DNA from: Spirochaetales bacterium | GTDB lineage: Bacteria > Spirochaetota > Spirochaetia > B11-G9 | NCBI GenBank assembly: GCA_027077185.1 | Contig: JALTGJ010000426.1 | Location: 1-6,913 of the forward strand | Direction of reading: 5' to 3' | DNA: 6,913 bases | In this document: one piece after another, positions 1 to 6,504 of the stretch | Layout: every line of letters begins with the position of its first letter | Position numbering within the stretch: position 1 is the stretch's first letter | Program-made: the position numbers and the translations under genes | Notes under the pieces: generated by a model | What the model saw: only the letters and a program-made list of their open reading frames with translations | Database searches by the model: none | What the model was told of the DNA's origin: nothing

Positions 1-230
1 CAGTTCAGACTTTATGTCAATATGCAACCCAGGCTGGTTGCTGCGGGATTAATATACCATATCAATTTTGTACTGAAGAGCTGGTAAATTATGCACACCT
101 AAGATTTCTTCCAATTTCAGTATGGACGATCGATGATATCACTGAGATGCATAAATTTATTAAGATGGGGGTTCACTCGATTACTACAAAAAAGCCCAAA
201 GAACTTAGAAGAATTATTAATGGTTATTAA
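1..230 (+). CDS. Glycerophosphodiester phosphodiesterase (GDPD), C-terminal part, cut by window start
   Basis: This is the 3' end of a gene that begins before the window. Reading from base 3, 75 codons run to a TAA at 228-230. The end has the usual closing pattern of a GDPD TIM barrel: a segment with NIPYQF, then ELVNYAH, then a beta strand SVWTIDD, a helix (ITEMHKFIKMGV) and a last strand HSITTKKP that corresponds to the family's G-V-D-x-I-x-T-D-x-P. Family members hydrolyse glycerophosphodiesters to glycerol-3-phosphate and an alcohol. The catalytic HRG, E-x-D and HD residues would lie upstream and cannot be checked, nor can a signal peptide. It lies 76 nt upstream of the importer genes on the same strand, and a second GDPD follows them, so a functional link is likely. 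The last strand has Lys-Lys where Asp-Arg/Glu is usual. The fold is clear; the substrate is unknown. Confidence 0.85.
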   Translation, partial: VQTLCQYATQAGCCGINIPYQFCTEELVNYAHLRFLPISVWTIDDITEMHKFIKMGVHSITTKKPKELRRIINGY

Positions 231-255
231 AGAAGAACTACTTAGGTTTTTCTTT
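229..255 (+). other. Weak AT-rich hairpin after the upstream GDPD gene
   Basis: A 10-bp stem with one G-U pair (229-238 with 246-255) and a 7-nt loop begins inside the stop codon of the upstream gene. The 3' arm is itself U-rich. It could be a weak terminator or 3'-end structure, but the stem has only two G-C pairs, so read-through into the importer genes is plausible. Confidence 0.25.
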
Positions 256-269
256 TGATAATATACAAG

Positions 270-288
270 CCGGTAGTTTACCGGTAAA
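270..288 (+). promoter_or_regulatory. Candidate operator: 12-bp palindrome in the importer leader
   Basis: The bases TTTACCGGTAAA (277-288) form a perfect palindrome with a central CG. An overlapping inverted repeat CCGGTA-GTT-TACCGG covers 270-284. The site sits just upstream of the Shine-Dalgarno of the binding-protein gene. A short perfect palindrome centred on CG is typical of LacI-family operators, which often control sugar importers, so a repressor site is a reasonable guess. No regulator gene lies in the window. I could not find a convincing -35/-10 pair in 231-306; GATAAT at 257-262 is a possible -10 without a good -35. The function is inferred. Confidence 0.4.
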
Positions 289-294
289 TTTCTC

Positions 295-300
295 AGGAGG
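295..300 (+). promoter_or_regulatory. Strong ribosome binding site of the binding-protein gene
   Basis: A full AGGAGG lies 6 nt before the ATG at 307. It is as strong as any in the cluster and fits the high expression expected of a binding protein. It also fixes the start codon. Confidence 0.85.
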
Positions 301-306
301 TTTTAG

Positions 307-1713
307 ATGAAACGTGTGTTAGTATTTATGATTACACTTCTACTGCTTAGTTCTTTTTCTGCTTTTGCAGGAGGACAGGATGAAGTAAAATCAACAGGGC
401 CAAGAGAGGTAAAAATTACTCTCTGGGCAAGGGCAAATGAAGTAGAGCATATGCGAGCAGATGCAGCTTATGATGCTGTAAAACTACTTAATGAGGAGCT
501 TAAAGCAGAAGGGAGTGATGTAACTGTTGTTGTTGATGCCACCTACGAAAATCCTTCATGGGGTGATTATAAAAAGAAGTTTACCCTTGCAGCAGATGCC
601 GGAGAAGGTCCGGATATTATCCTGTCAGGACATGAAGATGTCCCTGTATGGGCAAATGCAGAATATATTATGCCTATAGCAGATAGTGTAAAGGATGTCA
701 GGGCTTTATCACCTGAGTTTGCAGATGTAATAGAAAGCTTGTGGACTCCGACTGAATGGAAAGGAAGCATCTGGGCAGTACCTCAGGATACAGAAGCACG
801 ACCATTATTCTTCAGTATACCAAAACTGAAAGAGCTCGGTTGGAGTGATACCGAAATAGCTGCTCTCCCGGAAAAAATTAAAAATGGCGATTTTACTCTT
901 GATGATCTTATTGCTACTGCAAAAAAAGCTGTTGACAGTGGTGTAGTTGACAAAGGTTACGGATATTGGCACAGACCTCGAAAAGGTGGAGATTTTATTC
1001 AGTATTACTATTCCTATGGCGGATATCTTTATGATGCAAAAGCTGATAAACTGGTTGTTGTAAAAGACGCACTTGAAAAATGGTATGCTTTTCAAAGAGA
1101 ATGTGTAACATCCGGAATAACACCTGCAAAATATATCGGTACAGAATGGAGAGTCTGGCATGATACTGTTACTCATGACAAAGCACTTTTCTGGAACGGC
1201 GGAATTTGGCAATGGGCCGACTGGGCAAAAAATTATGTTGGAGAAGAAGGTGGGGAATCGATACTTTTTAAGAATATTGGTTATGCACTCCAGCCTACAG
1301 GGATAAGCGGGGGGAAAGGAGGTACATTATCACACCCACTTGTTTATATGATGACAACAGAAAATGCTTCAAAGAGGGCAGCTGAGGATACTCCTTATGT
1401 ATTAAGATTGATTGAAAAGATGACAACAAAAGAAATAAATACAAAGCATTCAATTGAAAGTACACACATGGGAATATTAAAATCCCAGGCAACATATGGG
1501 CCATACATGAATGCCAAATTTCTATCAAGTGTTAACTATATGACAAATGACAATTACTACCAACCAAATCATACAATGTATAGTATGTATTTTGACGCTG
1601 TATGGGATGGTATGGTTGCTGCTGAAACAGGAGTAAAGACTCCTAAAGTAGCAGCTGAACAGACTATAAAACAAATGCAGATTGAATTGGGCGATGCATT
1701 AATAGTTAAATAA
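307..1713 (+). CDS. ABC transporter periplasmic substrate-binding protein (CUT1 / family 1 type)
   Basis: This 468-residue exported protein should capture the substrate and deliver it to the two permeases encoded downstream. Residues 1-21 are a signal peptide: MKR, a hydrophobic core rich in Leu/Phe/Ile, and an A-F-A cleavage site followed by GGQDE. There is no Cys after the core, so it is not a classical lipoprotein. The mature part starts with VKITLW (about 35-40), the usual first beta strand of family 1 binding proteins, and continues with GPDIIL (101-106), a segment with the family pattern WKGSIWAVPQD (141-151), and a tryptophan/tyrosine-rich middle (IQYYYSYGGYLY near 231-242, WQWADWAKNY at 291-300) that could line a sugar or polyol site. 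The length is slightly above the typical 420-450. The four-gene order (binding protein, two permeases, ATPase) resembles ugp, msm and mal loci. The substrate cannot be read from sequence; flanking GDPD and kinase genes favour a glycerophosphodiester or polyol. A 14-bp hairpin follows the stop codon. Confidence 0.92.
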   Translation: MKRVLVFMITLLLLSSFSAFAGGQDEVKSTGPREVKITLWARANEVEHMRADAAYDAVKLLNEELKAEGSDVTVVVDATYENPSWGDYKKKFTLAADAGEGPDIILSGHEDVPVWANAEYIMPIADSVKDVRALSPEFADVIESLWTPTEWKGSIWAVPQDTEARPLFFSIPKLKELGWSDTEIAALPEKIKNGDFTLDDLIATAKKAVDSGVVDKGYGYWHRPRKGGDFIQYYYSYGGYLYDAKADKLVVVKDALEKWYAFQRECVTSGITPAKYIGTEWRVWHDTVTHDKALFWNGGIWQWADWAKNYVGEEGGESILFKNIGYALQPTGISGGKGGTLSHPLVYMMTTENASKRAAEDTPYVLRLIEKMTTKEINTKHSIESTHMGILKSQATYGPYMNAKFLSSVNYMTNDNYYQPNHTMYSMYFDAVWDGMVAAETGVKTPKVAAEQTIKQMQIELGDALIVK

Positions 1714-1727
1714 AAATTCGTTTTAAT

Positions 1728-1763
1728 GAATACTGAAGAGCAATAGCTCTTCAGTATTCTTTT
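1728..1763 (+). terminator. Intercistronic hairpin with short U run (attenuator or mRNA stabiliser)
   Basis: Bases 1728-1741 pair perfectly with 1746-1759 (14 bp, loop AATA), followed by four T (1760-1763) and then AAAT. The stem is AT-rich but long. It lies in the 69-nt gap between the binding-protein gene and the first permease gene, much the largest gap in the importer operon. Hairpins at this place in other importer operons raise the amount of binding protein relative to membrane parts, by partial termination or by protecting the upstream mRNA. That role is inferred here. The short U run suggests leaky rather than complete termination. Confidence 0.7.
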
Positions 1764-1782
1764 AAATATTGGAGAAAGAATA

Positions 1783-2736
1783 GTGACAAAATCAAAAAAT
1801 GCTGAAGTTCTTCAAATTCAGTTATACCGACAAAAAGCTAGTTCTTCCTGGTTTTGGTTTTTAATACCTACGCTAATACTTGTTGCTTTATTTTATATTT
1901 TACCGGTAATTATAACTTTTATTATATCACTGACGGATATGAGTACATCGACCGGATTTAAGCACTGGAATTGGGTAGGGATTAAAAACTACTTATCCAT
2001 TGTAAAACATCCTGAAACACCCCAGCATCTTTGGCTGACAATTAAATATGTTGTAGTTACCCTAACCTTTTTTAATGTCGGTATGGCATTAGTTGTAGCT
2101 ATTCTTACTACTCATATTTCCAGAGCTACAGGCTTCTTTTTCAGAGCTATTTGGCTCCTACCAAGAATAACACCTGTTGTTGTCTATGTAATGATGTGGC
2201 AATTTCTTGCTGCAGATTCACCTTATGGAGTTTTAAACCAGATCTTTTTCAAGCCCCTGGGACTCCCTACTGAATACTGGCTTCTGGTCCAACCTTTCCT
2301 TTTTATTGTACTCGTAAATGGTTATATTGGTGCTTCTTTTGGGATTATATTATTCACTTCAGCTATTGAATCAATATCAAAAGATATGATGAATGCATCA
2401 TTGGTTGATGGTTCAACAATACTGCAGAGGGTTAGACACATTATCCTGCCATCGTTAAGATGGCCGTTGTTATTTGTAACAACATATCAAACATTATCCC
2501 TAATGACATCATTTAAAGAAATATTAGTATTAACAGATGGTGAGTTTGGTACGGAAGTATGGTCTCTATGGGCATATCATAAAGCATTAAATAACTATTG
2601 GGGTAATTTTCAATGGGGCTTTGGCATGGCTCTTTCTGCATTTCTTGTTTTTTTTGGACTTATTCTTGGAATTATTTATATGAGATTCTTCAAATTTAAT
2701 GAGTTGGTTCAGGAACCCAAAATTGAAATATTATAA
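1783..2736 (+). CDS. ABC transporter permease, MalF/UgpA type
   Basis: This 317-residue inner-membrane protein is one half of the importer's translocation channel. It starts at GTG 1783, preceded by GGAG at 1771-1774 with an 8-nt spacer; no ATG lies upstream of the first membrane segment, so the GTG start is well supported. Six hydrophobic segments are visible at roughly residues 23-50, 86-110, 118-140, 168-192, 225-244 and 280-302. The cytoplasmic EAA loop, which docks on the ATPase, is at 204-223: it begins N-A-S, then has D209-G210, and ends I220-x-L222-P223. The usual first Glu is replaced by Asn204. The length and single extra N-terminal region match UgpA/MsmF-like proteins rather than the longer enteric MalF. 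It is separated from the next permease gene by 12 nt and is clearly part of the same transcript. Substrate specificity cannot be assigned from this subunit. Confidence 0.92.
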   Translation: MTKSKNAEVLQIQLYRQKASSSWFWFLIPTLILVALFYILPVIITFIISLTDMSTSTGFKHWNWVGIKNYLSIVKHPETPQHLWLTIKYVVVTLTFFNVGMALVVAILTTHISRATGFFFRAIWLLPRITPVVVYVMMWQFLAADSPYGVLNQIFFKPLGLPTEYWLLVQPFLFIVLVNGYIGASFGIILFTSAIESISKDMMNASLVDGSTILQRVRHIILPSLRWPLLFVTTYQTLSLMTSFKEILVLTDGEFGTEVWSLWAYHKALNNYWGNFQWGFGMALSAFLVFFGLILGIIYMRFFKFNELVQEPKIEIL

Positions 2737-2748
2737 AGGAGGAATATC

Positions 2749-3633
2749 ATGAAAATTAAAACAATTTTTTCCAAATCTTTTCCCATTGTTCTATTAACAA
2801 TTCTCACACTTCCTATTATTCTTGGATTTCTCTGGATTCTTATATCAACTTTTTCCACCAGAGCCTATGGTCTGGTTCCTGTTGGACAGGATGGGAAATT
2901 TGGAGGTTTAACATTAAATAATTGGCATTTTTTATCTGATAAAGCAATTTGGTTTGTAACACTAAATACTTTTATACTTGCAACAGGATTAACAATTGGA
3001 GTTGTAGCTGTTTCAGCAATGGCAGGTTATTCACTATCCAGAATAAAATTCCCTGGAAGAAAAGGGATACTTTCCCTAAGTCTTGTCCTGCATGCTTTTC
3101 CCAGTGCAACTTTGATTATTGCAATTTATTTTGTATTAAGATGGATATCAAAAATTCCTATATTAGGGAATGGTATACCACTCTTAGGGGGGTTTGGGTA
3201 TAATACACTTGGAGGGGTTATTTTAGTCAGCATTGCTCTTCAACTTCCTCTTGGTATATGGCTAATGAAGGGCTTTTTTGATAGTGTCTCATGGGATATT
3301 GAAAGAGCATCATTAATTGATGGAAGCTCAAGATTCCGTACATTTAGGGAAATTATGCTTCCCCAGATAAAACCAGGGATTGCAGCTCTGTCAATTTTTT
3401 CATTTATACAGGGATGGAGTTCATTTATAATCCCTTATTCTTTCATGACAAGTGCTTCAAAAGCAACAGTTGGAACCTATTTAAATAATCTTCTGACCGA
3501 AAGTGCTCCTGTCAATTATGGAGAACTTGCTGCAGTTGGATTATTCCAACTTCTTCCAGTCCTGGTATTCTATATTTTTACACAAAAATATCTGCTGAGT
3601 ATTTTTGCCGGCGGAGTAAAAGGAACATCTTAA
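2749..3633 (+). CDS. ABC transporter permease, MalG/UgpE type
   Basis: This 294-residue inner-membrane protein is the second half of the channel. ATG 2749 follows AAGGAGG (2736-2742), which overlaps the stop codon of the first permease gene, so translation is probably coupled. Hydrophobic segments lie near residues 12-34, 67-92, 107-130, 149-172, 208-226 and 257-280. The EAA loop is at 186-205: R186-A187-S188, D191-G192, F199, I202 and L204-P205, a near-canonical match. The C-terminal YLLSIFAGGVKG ending is typical of MalG-type subunits, where the tail reaches toward the ATPase. Between the first two membrane segments is a periplasmic loop with GLTLNNWHFL, the usual L-x-N-(W/Y) pattern before the permease core. 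The partner is the preceding permease; the ATPase gene follows after 14 nt. Confidence 0.93.
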   Translation: MKIKTIFSKSFPIVLLTILTLPIILGFLWILISTFSTRAYGLVPVGQDGKFGGLTLNNWHFLSDKAIWFVTLNTFILATGLTIGVVAVSAMAGYSLSRIKFPGRKGILSLSLVLHAFPSATLIIAIYFVLRWISKIPILGNGIPLLGGFGYNTLGGVILVSIALQLPLGIWLMKGFFDSVSWDIERASLIDGSSRFRTFREIMLPQIKPGIAALSIFSFIQGWSSFIIPYSFMTSASKATVGTYLNNLLTESAPVNYGELAAVGLFQLLPVLVFYIFTQKYLLSIFAGGVKGTS

Positions 3634-3647
3634 GCTAAGAGGGATAT

Positions 3648-4724
3648 ATGAAAATAAAACTTGAAAATTTAACTAAACATTTTGGAAAAATAGCTGCTGT
3701 TAATGAACTTACTCTTGATATAAAGGATGGTGAGTTTGTGGCTCTACTGGGACCATCCGGTTGTGGAAAAACAACAACGATGTTGATGATAGCAGGAATT
3801 TATAAACCCACAAAGGGTAAAATAATTTTTGAAGACAATATTGTAAATCAATGGGCACCAAAAGACAGACATATTGGAATGGTATTCCAAAGTTATGCCC
3901 TTTATCCCCATATGACTGTATTTCAAAACCTGGCATATCCATTGGTTTTAAAAAAACGACCTAAAGAGGAAATAAAAATCGAATCGCAAAAAGTAGCAGA
4001 TCTTTTGGGGATAGGACATCTAATGGATAGAAAACCTGGACAGTTATCAGGTGGGCAGCAGCAACGGGTTGCACTGGGAAGAGCACTTATTAAAAAGCCC
4101 CAGGTTCTTCTTTTTGATGAGCCCCTTTCCAATCTTGATGCAAGATTGAGAATTACAATGAGAAGCATGATAAAAAAGCTGCAGAAAGACCTTGGAATTA
4201 CAAGCATTTATGTGACACATGACCAGGTGGAAGCAATGACTATGGCAGACAGAATCGCTGTAATGAAAGATGGTGTATTACAAGCGTTTACAGACCCGGA
4301 AGATCTGCATGACAGACCAAGAACACTTTTTGTTGCTCAATTCGTAGGGAACCCTCCTATGAATTTATTTGATGTTGAATTAAAAGAACAGGATGGAATA
4401 CTTTATGCCTTTTTCGGTTCAGGTGCTTCTATACAAATTCCAAATGAAAGAAGACCAAAAACAATTAAGAAAATAGTAAAAATGGGAATCCGGCCACAAG
4501 ACATTCATTCTGCTAATGGGACAGGTCTTGAATCTGTTATCAGTTTTGTAGAACCAATGGGAAGAGATAACCTGATTGTAGCCACCATGGGAAAACTTGA
4601 TATACATTTTCTTGAAGACCCAGGCATAAAATTAAAAGCAGATGACAAAGTAAAACTTGAATTTGACACCAGTACATTACAATTTTTCGATAATGAAACA
4701 GAACTTTCACTTCTCTGGACTTAA
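3648..4724 (+). CDS. ugpC: ABC transporter ATPase, MalK/UgpC/MsmX type
   Basis: This 358-residue cytoplasmic protein powers the importer as a homodimer. All nucleotide-binding motifs are intact: Walker A GPSGCGKTT (35-43), Q-loop Gln81, ABC signature LSGGQQQR (133-140), Walker B LLFDEP (154-159) with catalytic Glu158, D-loop SNLD (161-164) and H-loop His191. Residues from about 235 to the end form the C-terminal TOBE/regulatory region, including the family pattern G-I-R-P-Q-D near 340% of neither end but within the MGIRPQDIH stretch (about residues 279-287), and length matches MalK/UgpC (350-370). ATG 3648 follows AAGAGGG (3637-3643). ATPases of this group often serve several importers, so the symbol is a family label rather than proof of glycerol-3-phosphate transport. 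The stop codon is only 5 nt before the next gene (GDPD), which links transport to phosphodiester hydrolysis. Confidence 0.94.
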   Translation: MKIKLENLTKHFGKIAAVNELTLDIKDGEFVALLGPSGCGKTTTMLMIAGIYKPTKGKIIFEDNIVNQWAPKDRHIGMVFQSYALYPHMTVFQNLAYPLVLKKRPKEEIKIESQKVADLLGIGHLMDRKPGQLSGGQQQRVALGRALIKKPQVLLFDEPLSNLDARLRITMRSMIKKLQKDLGITSIYVTHDQVEAMTMADRIAVMKDGVLQAFTDPEDLHDRPRTLFVAQFVGNPPMNLFDVELKEQDGILYAFFGSGASIQIPNERRPKTIKKIVKMGIRPQDIHSANGTGLESVISFVEPMGRDNLIVATMGKLDIHFLEDPGIKLKADDKVKLEFDTSTLQFFDNETELSLLWT

Positions 4725-4729
4725 ATTTT

Positions 4730-5545
4730 ATGGAGCATAGTAACATTGATTCCATATATTTTCAGTCCCATCGGGGGGGGCTTTATGATCGGCCGGAAAA
4801 TACTATGGCTGCATATAAGTATTCATGGAGTTTGAAAGGAGCTATCCCGGAGATTGATGTACGAACAACAAGTGATGGGGTTATGGTTTGTTTACACGAT
4901 AACAGATTGAAACGAACAACCAATGCCCCTTTAAATATTGCTTATCAAAAAATAAGTAAACTAAAAAGTTCTCAGATTCTTCTTTTAGATGCAGGAATTA
5001 AATTTAAGAAGGAATATGAAAGAGAGCATATTCCAACTTTGAAAGAGGTATTCAGTGAACTACGAAAAGTACAGACCAGACAGCTTTATCTGGATGTTAA
5101 AAATCTTGATTATATTTCACTTAAGGATATGATAAAAGAATATCAAATTGAAGAACAAATAATTTTTGTTCATGGGGATTTAAAAAAGTGTAAATCATTA
5201 TTAGAATTATACACTAATGCCAGAACAATGACATGGCTGAGCGGTAATATAAATAGAATTACTAACAAATACAGATCTATCTCAAAGTCTGGATTTAATG
5301 GATTAACTCAGCTTCAATTACATTTGCATGCACATCGGATAAAAGATAAAATTATTTATGATCTAAACAAAGATTTCCTATTAACTGCAGTAAAAGAAAC
5401 ATCAAATAGTAATATTGATTTGATGGTAAGACCTTTTCTTTTTGATCATGAATCTCTTATATACCTTTTATCATTAGGAATAAAGTGGTTTGCAATTGAT
5501 GAACCCGGACTTTTTGTAAAAATAATTGAAGAAATATCAGTTTGA
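4730..5545 (+). CDS. Cytoplasmic glycerophosphodiester phosphodiesterase-like protein (GDPD)
   Basis: This 271-residue protein has the GDPD TIM-barrel pattern and no signal peptide, so it should hydrolyse imported glycerophosphodiesters in the cytoplasm. Motifs: H14-R15-G16-G17, then PENT (22-25), the metal-binding pair E41-x-D43, and catalytic H56-D57. The family's later metal-binding Glu (E-x-K) appears as D122-V-K124. The C-terminal end is unlike the usual VWTVND...TDRP: it reads VRPFLFDHESL (233-243) and ends ...WFAIDEP (263-269 region), so this is a divergent subgroup whose leaving group may not be a standard head-group alcohol. ATG 4730 lies 5 nt after the ATPase stop and has only a weak GGA at 4717-4719, so it probably depends on translational coupling; no other start precedes His14. 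An 8-G run crosses codons 15-17. It corresponds in role to UgpQ of the ugp operon, but close orthology is not claimed. Confidence 0.87.
   Translation: MEHSNIDSIYFQSHRGGLYDRPENTMAAYKYSWSLKGAIPEIDVRTTSDGVMVCLHDNRLKRTTNAPLNIAYQKISKLKSSQILLLDAGIKFKKEYEREHIPTLKEVFSELRKVQTRQLYLDVKNLDYISLKDMIKEYQIEEQIIFVHGDLKKCKSLLELYTNARTMTWLSGNINRITNKYRSISKSGFNGLTQLQLHLHAHRIKDKIIYDLNKDFLLTAVKETSNSNIDLMVRPFLFDHESLIYLLSLGIKWFAIDEPGLFVKIIEEISV
4773..4780 (+). repeat. Eight-G homopolymer in the 5' end of the GDPD gene
   Basis: Eight consecutive G cover the last two bases of Arg15 and the codons of Gly16 and Gly17, directly after catalytic His14. It is the longest G run in the window (the next are six). A gain or loss of one G would shift the frame after residue 17 and abolish the enzyme, so the run is a possible slippage site. 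Confidence 0.9.
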
Positions 5546-5554
5546 ATATAGGAA

Positions 5555-5560
5555 AAGGAG
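5555..5560 (+). promoter_or_regulatory. Ribosome binding site that sets the kinase start
   Basis: AAGGAG lies 8 nt before ATG 5569. A longer reading that starts at TTG 5542, overlapping the GDPD stop codon, has no comparable site at a suitable distance and adds nine residues ahead of the first beta strand of the fold. Confidence 0.8.
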
Positions 5561-5568
5561 ATTCAACA

Positions 5569-6438
5569 ATGAAATATGATATAACAATGATAGGTCATAT
5601 CTCCAGAGATATAATAATATATAAAGGCAATGAAGTCAGACTGACAGGGGGACCTGTTATCTACTCTTCTGCAGCTGCAGCAAAAACAGGTAAAAAGGTT
5701 CAGGTAATTACAAGAGCCTCAAAGGATGCAGAAAAAGAACTTGCCGATATGAAAGCCGATGGAGTTGATGTAATAAGACTCGATTCCGAGGCCACTACAA
5801 GTATAGAGAATATCTATTTCGCTGCAGATAAAGAAAAAAGAAAAGTCACACTACTTTCACAGGCAGATCCCTTTACTATAGATAGTTTACCTGAAACCAA
5901 CAGTAAAATATACCATCTTGCAGGTTTATTCCGGGGAGAAATTCCCGATAATTTTATTCCTTTTCTTGCAGAAAAAGGTAAAGTGGGAATAGATGCCCAG
6001 GGCTTACTTCGCTGCAGTGAAGATGGAAAACTTCTTTTCAAAGACTGGGATTCAAAAAAAGAACTTCTTCCAAAAATAACATATCTAAAAACGGATGCTG
6101 CAGAGGCTGAAATACTAACTGGTGAATCAGATAGAGAGAAAGCTGCATATATTCTTGCTTCCTGGGGTGCAAGAGAGGTTATGGTAACACATAATACTGA
6201 AGTTATTGTACTTGTAAATGGAAATATCTACAGAGTGCCATTTACACCATCAAACCTGTCAGGAAGAACAGGTCGGGGTGATACCACATTTGCAGCATAT
6301 CTTGCATGGAGACTGGATCATGATCCGGAAGAATCTGTTAAATATGCAGCAGCACTGTGTTCGATGAAAATGGAAAAACCCGGGCCTTTTACTGGTACAA
6401 TAAAAGATGTTAAGGCAAGAATGGAGAAAAAGCCCTAA
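5569..6438 (+). CDS. PfkB-family carbohydrate/polyol kinase, related to the myo-inositol kinase group
   Basis: This 289-residue cytoplasmic protein should transfer phosphate from ATP to a sugar or polyol hydroxyl. The N-terminal strand ITMIGHISRD is followed by a Gly-Gly pair (27-28) in TGGPVIYSS, which normally contacts substrate. The C-terminal PfkB signature is GRTGRGDT (242-249) with catalytic base Asp248; the usual DTxGAGD is replaced by a G-R-G-D form. The Mg-binding N-x-x-E is D176-A-A-E179. Distinctive stretches (TTSIEN at 76-81, DAQGLLR near 132-138, and KMEKPGPF at 267-274) match, from memory, the Thermotoga maritima TM0415 type, which sits among inositol genes and has been tied to myo-inositol phosphorylation. 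Other PfkB substrates remain possible. The gene starts 23 nt after the GDPD stop with its own ribosome site and ends the operon. If the assignment is right, it would phosphorylate the alcohol released by the GDPD. Confidence 0.88.
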   Translation: MKYDITMIGHISRDIIIYKGNEVRLTGGPVIYSSAAAAKTGKKVQVITRASKDAEKELADMKADGVDVIRLDSEATTSIENIYFAADKEKRKVTLLSQADPFTIDSLPETNSKIYHLAGLFRGEIPDNFIPFLAEKGKVGIDAQGLLRCSEDGKLLFKDWDSKKELLPKITYLKTDAAEAEILTGESDREKAAYILASWGAREVMVTHNTEVIVLVNGNIYRVPFTPSNLSGRTGRGDTTFAAYLAWRLDHDPEESVKYAAALCSMKMEKPGPFTGTIKDVKARMEKKP

Positions 6439-6449
6439 ACCTCAAAACT

Positions 6450-6470
6450 TCTCCTGTATTCTCCAGGAGA
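6450..6470. other. Hairpin after the kinase gene
   Basis: TCTCCTG (6450-6456) pairs with CAGGAGA (6464-6470) around a 7-nt loop, starting 12 nt after the kinase stop. No T run follows on the plus strand; on the minus strand it is followed by AAGTTTTG. It may be part of a terminator region between convergent genes, but it is not a canonical intrinsic terminator. Confidence 0.4.
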
Positions 6471-6504
6471 CATAAGAAGAGTCTGAAAAATATACATTAG
6501 TGAG

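Noticed and set aside
368..382. GGAGGA followed by ATG inside the start of the binding-protein gene
   Set aside because: The ATG is out of frame and opens no meaningful reading; the Gly-Gly-Gln codons after the signal peptide explain the purine run.
805..1212. Minus-strand open frame of 135 codons opposite the binding-protein gene
   Set aside because: It lies wholly opposite a gene with clear family motifs, has a cysteine- and serine-rich composition without recognisable domains, and has no ribosome site I could support. The same applies to the shorter minus-strand frames opposite other genes here.
2949..3203. Plus-strand frame of 84 codons inside the second permease gene
   Set aside because: It is an alternate-frame shadow of a well-supported membrane protein, with no family pattern.
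3186..3218. G-rich stretch with a TATAAT-like sequence in the second permease gene (possible quadruplex or internal promoter)
   Set aside because: The G runs are spaced too irregularly for a good quadruplex, and there is no matching -35; glycine codons explain the sequence.
5542..5568. TTG-initiated nine-residue extension of the kinase overlapping the GDPD stop
   Set aside because: The ATG at 5569 has AAGGAG at good spacing and starts right before the first strand of the PfkB fold.
5669..5682. CTGCAGCTGCAG palindrome in the kinase gene
   Set aside because: It falls in a run of alanine codons and is explained by coding.
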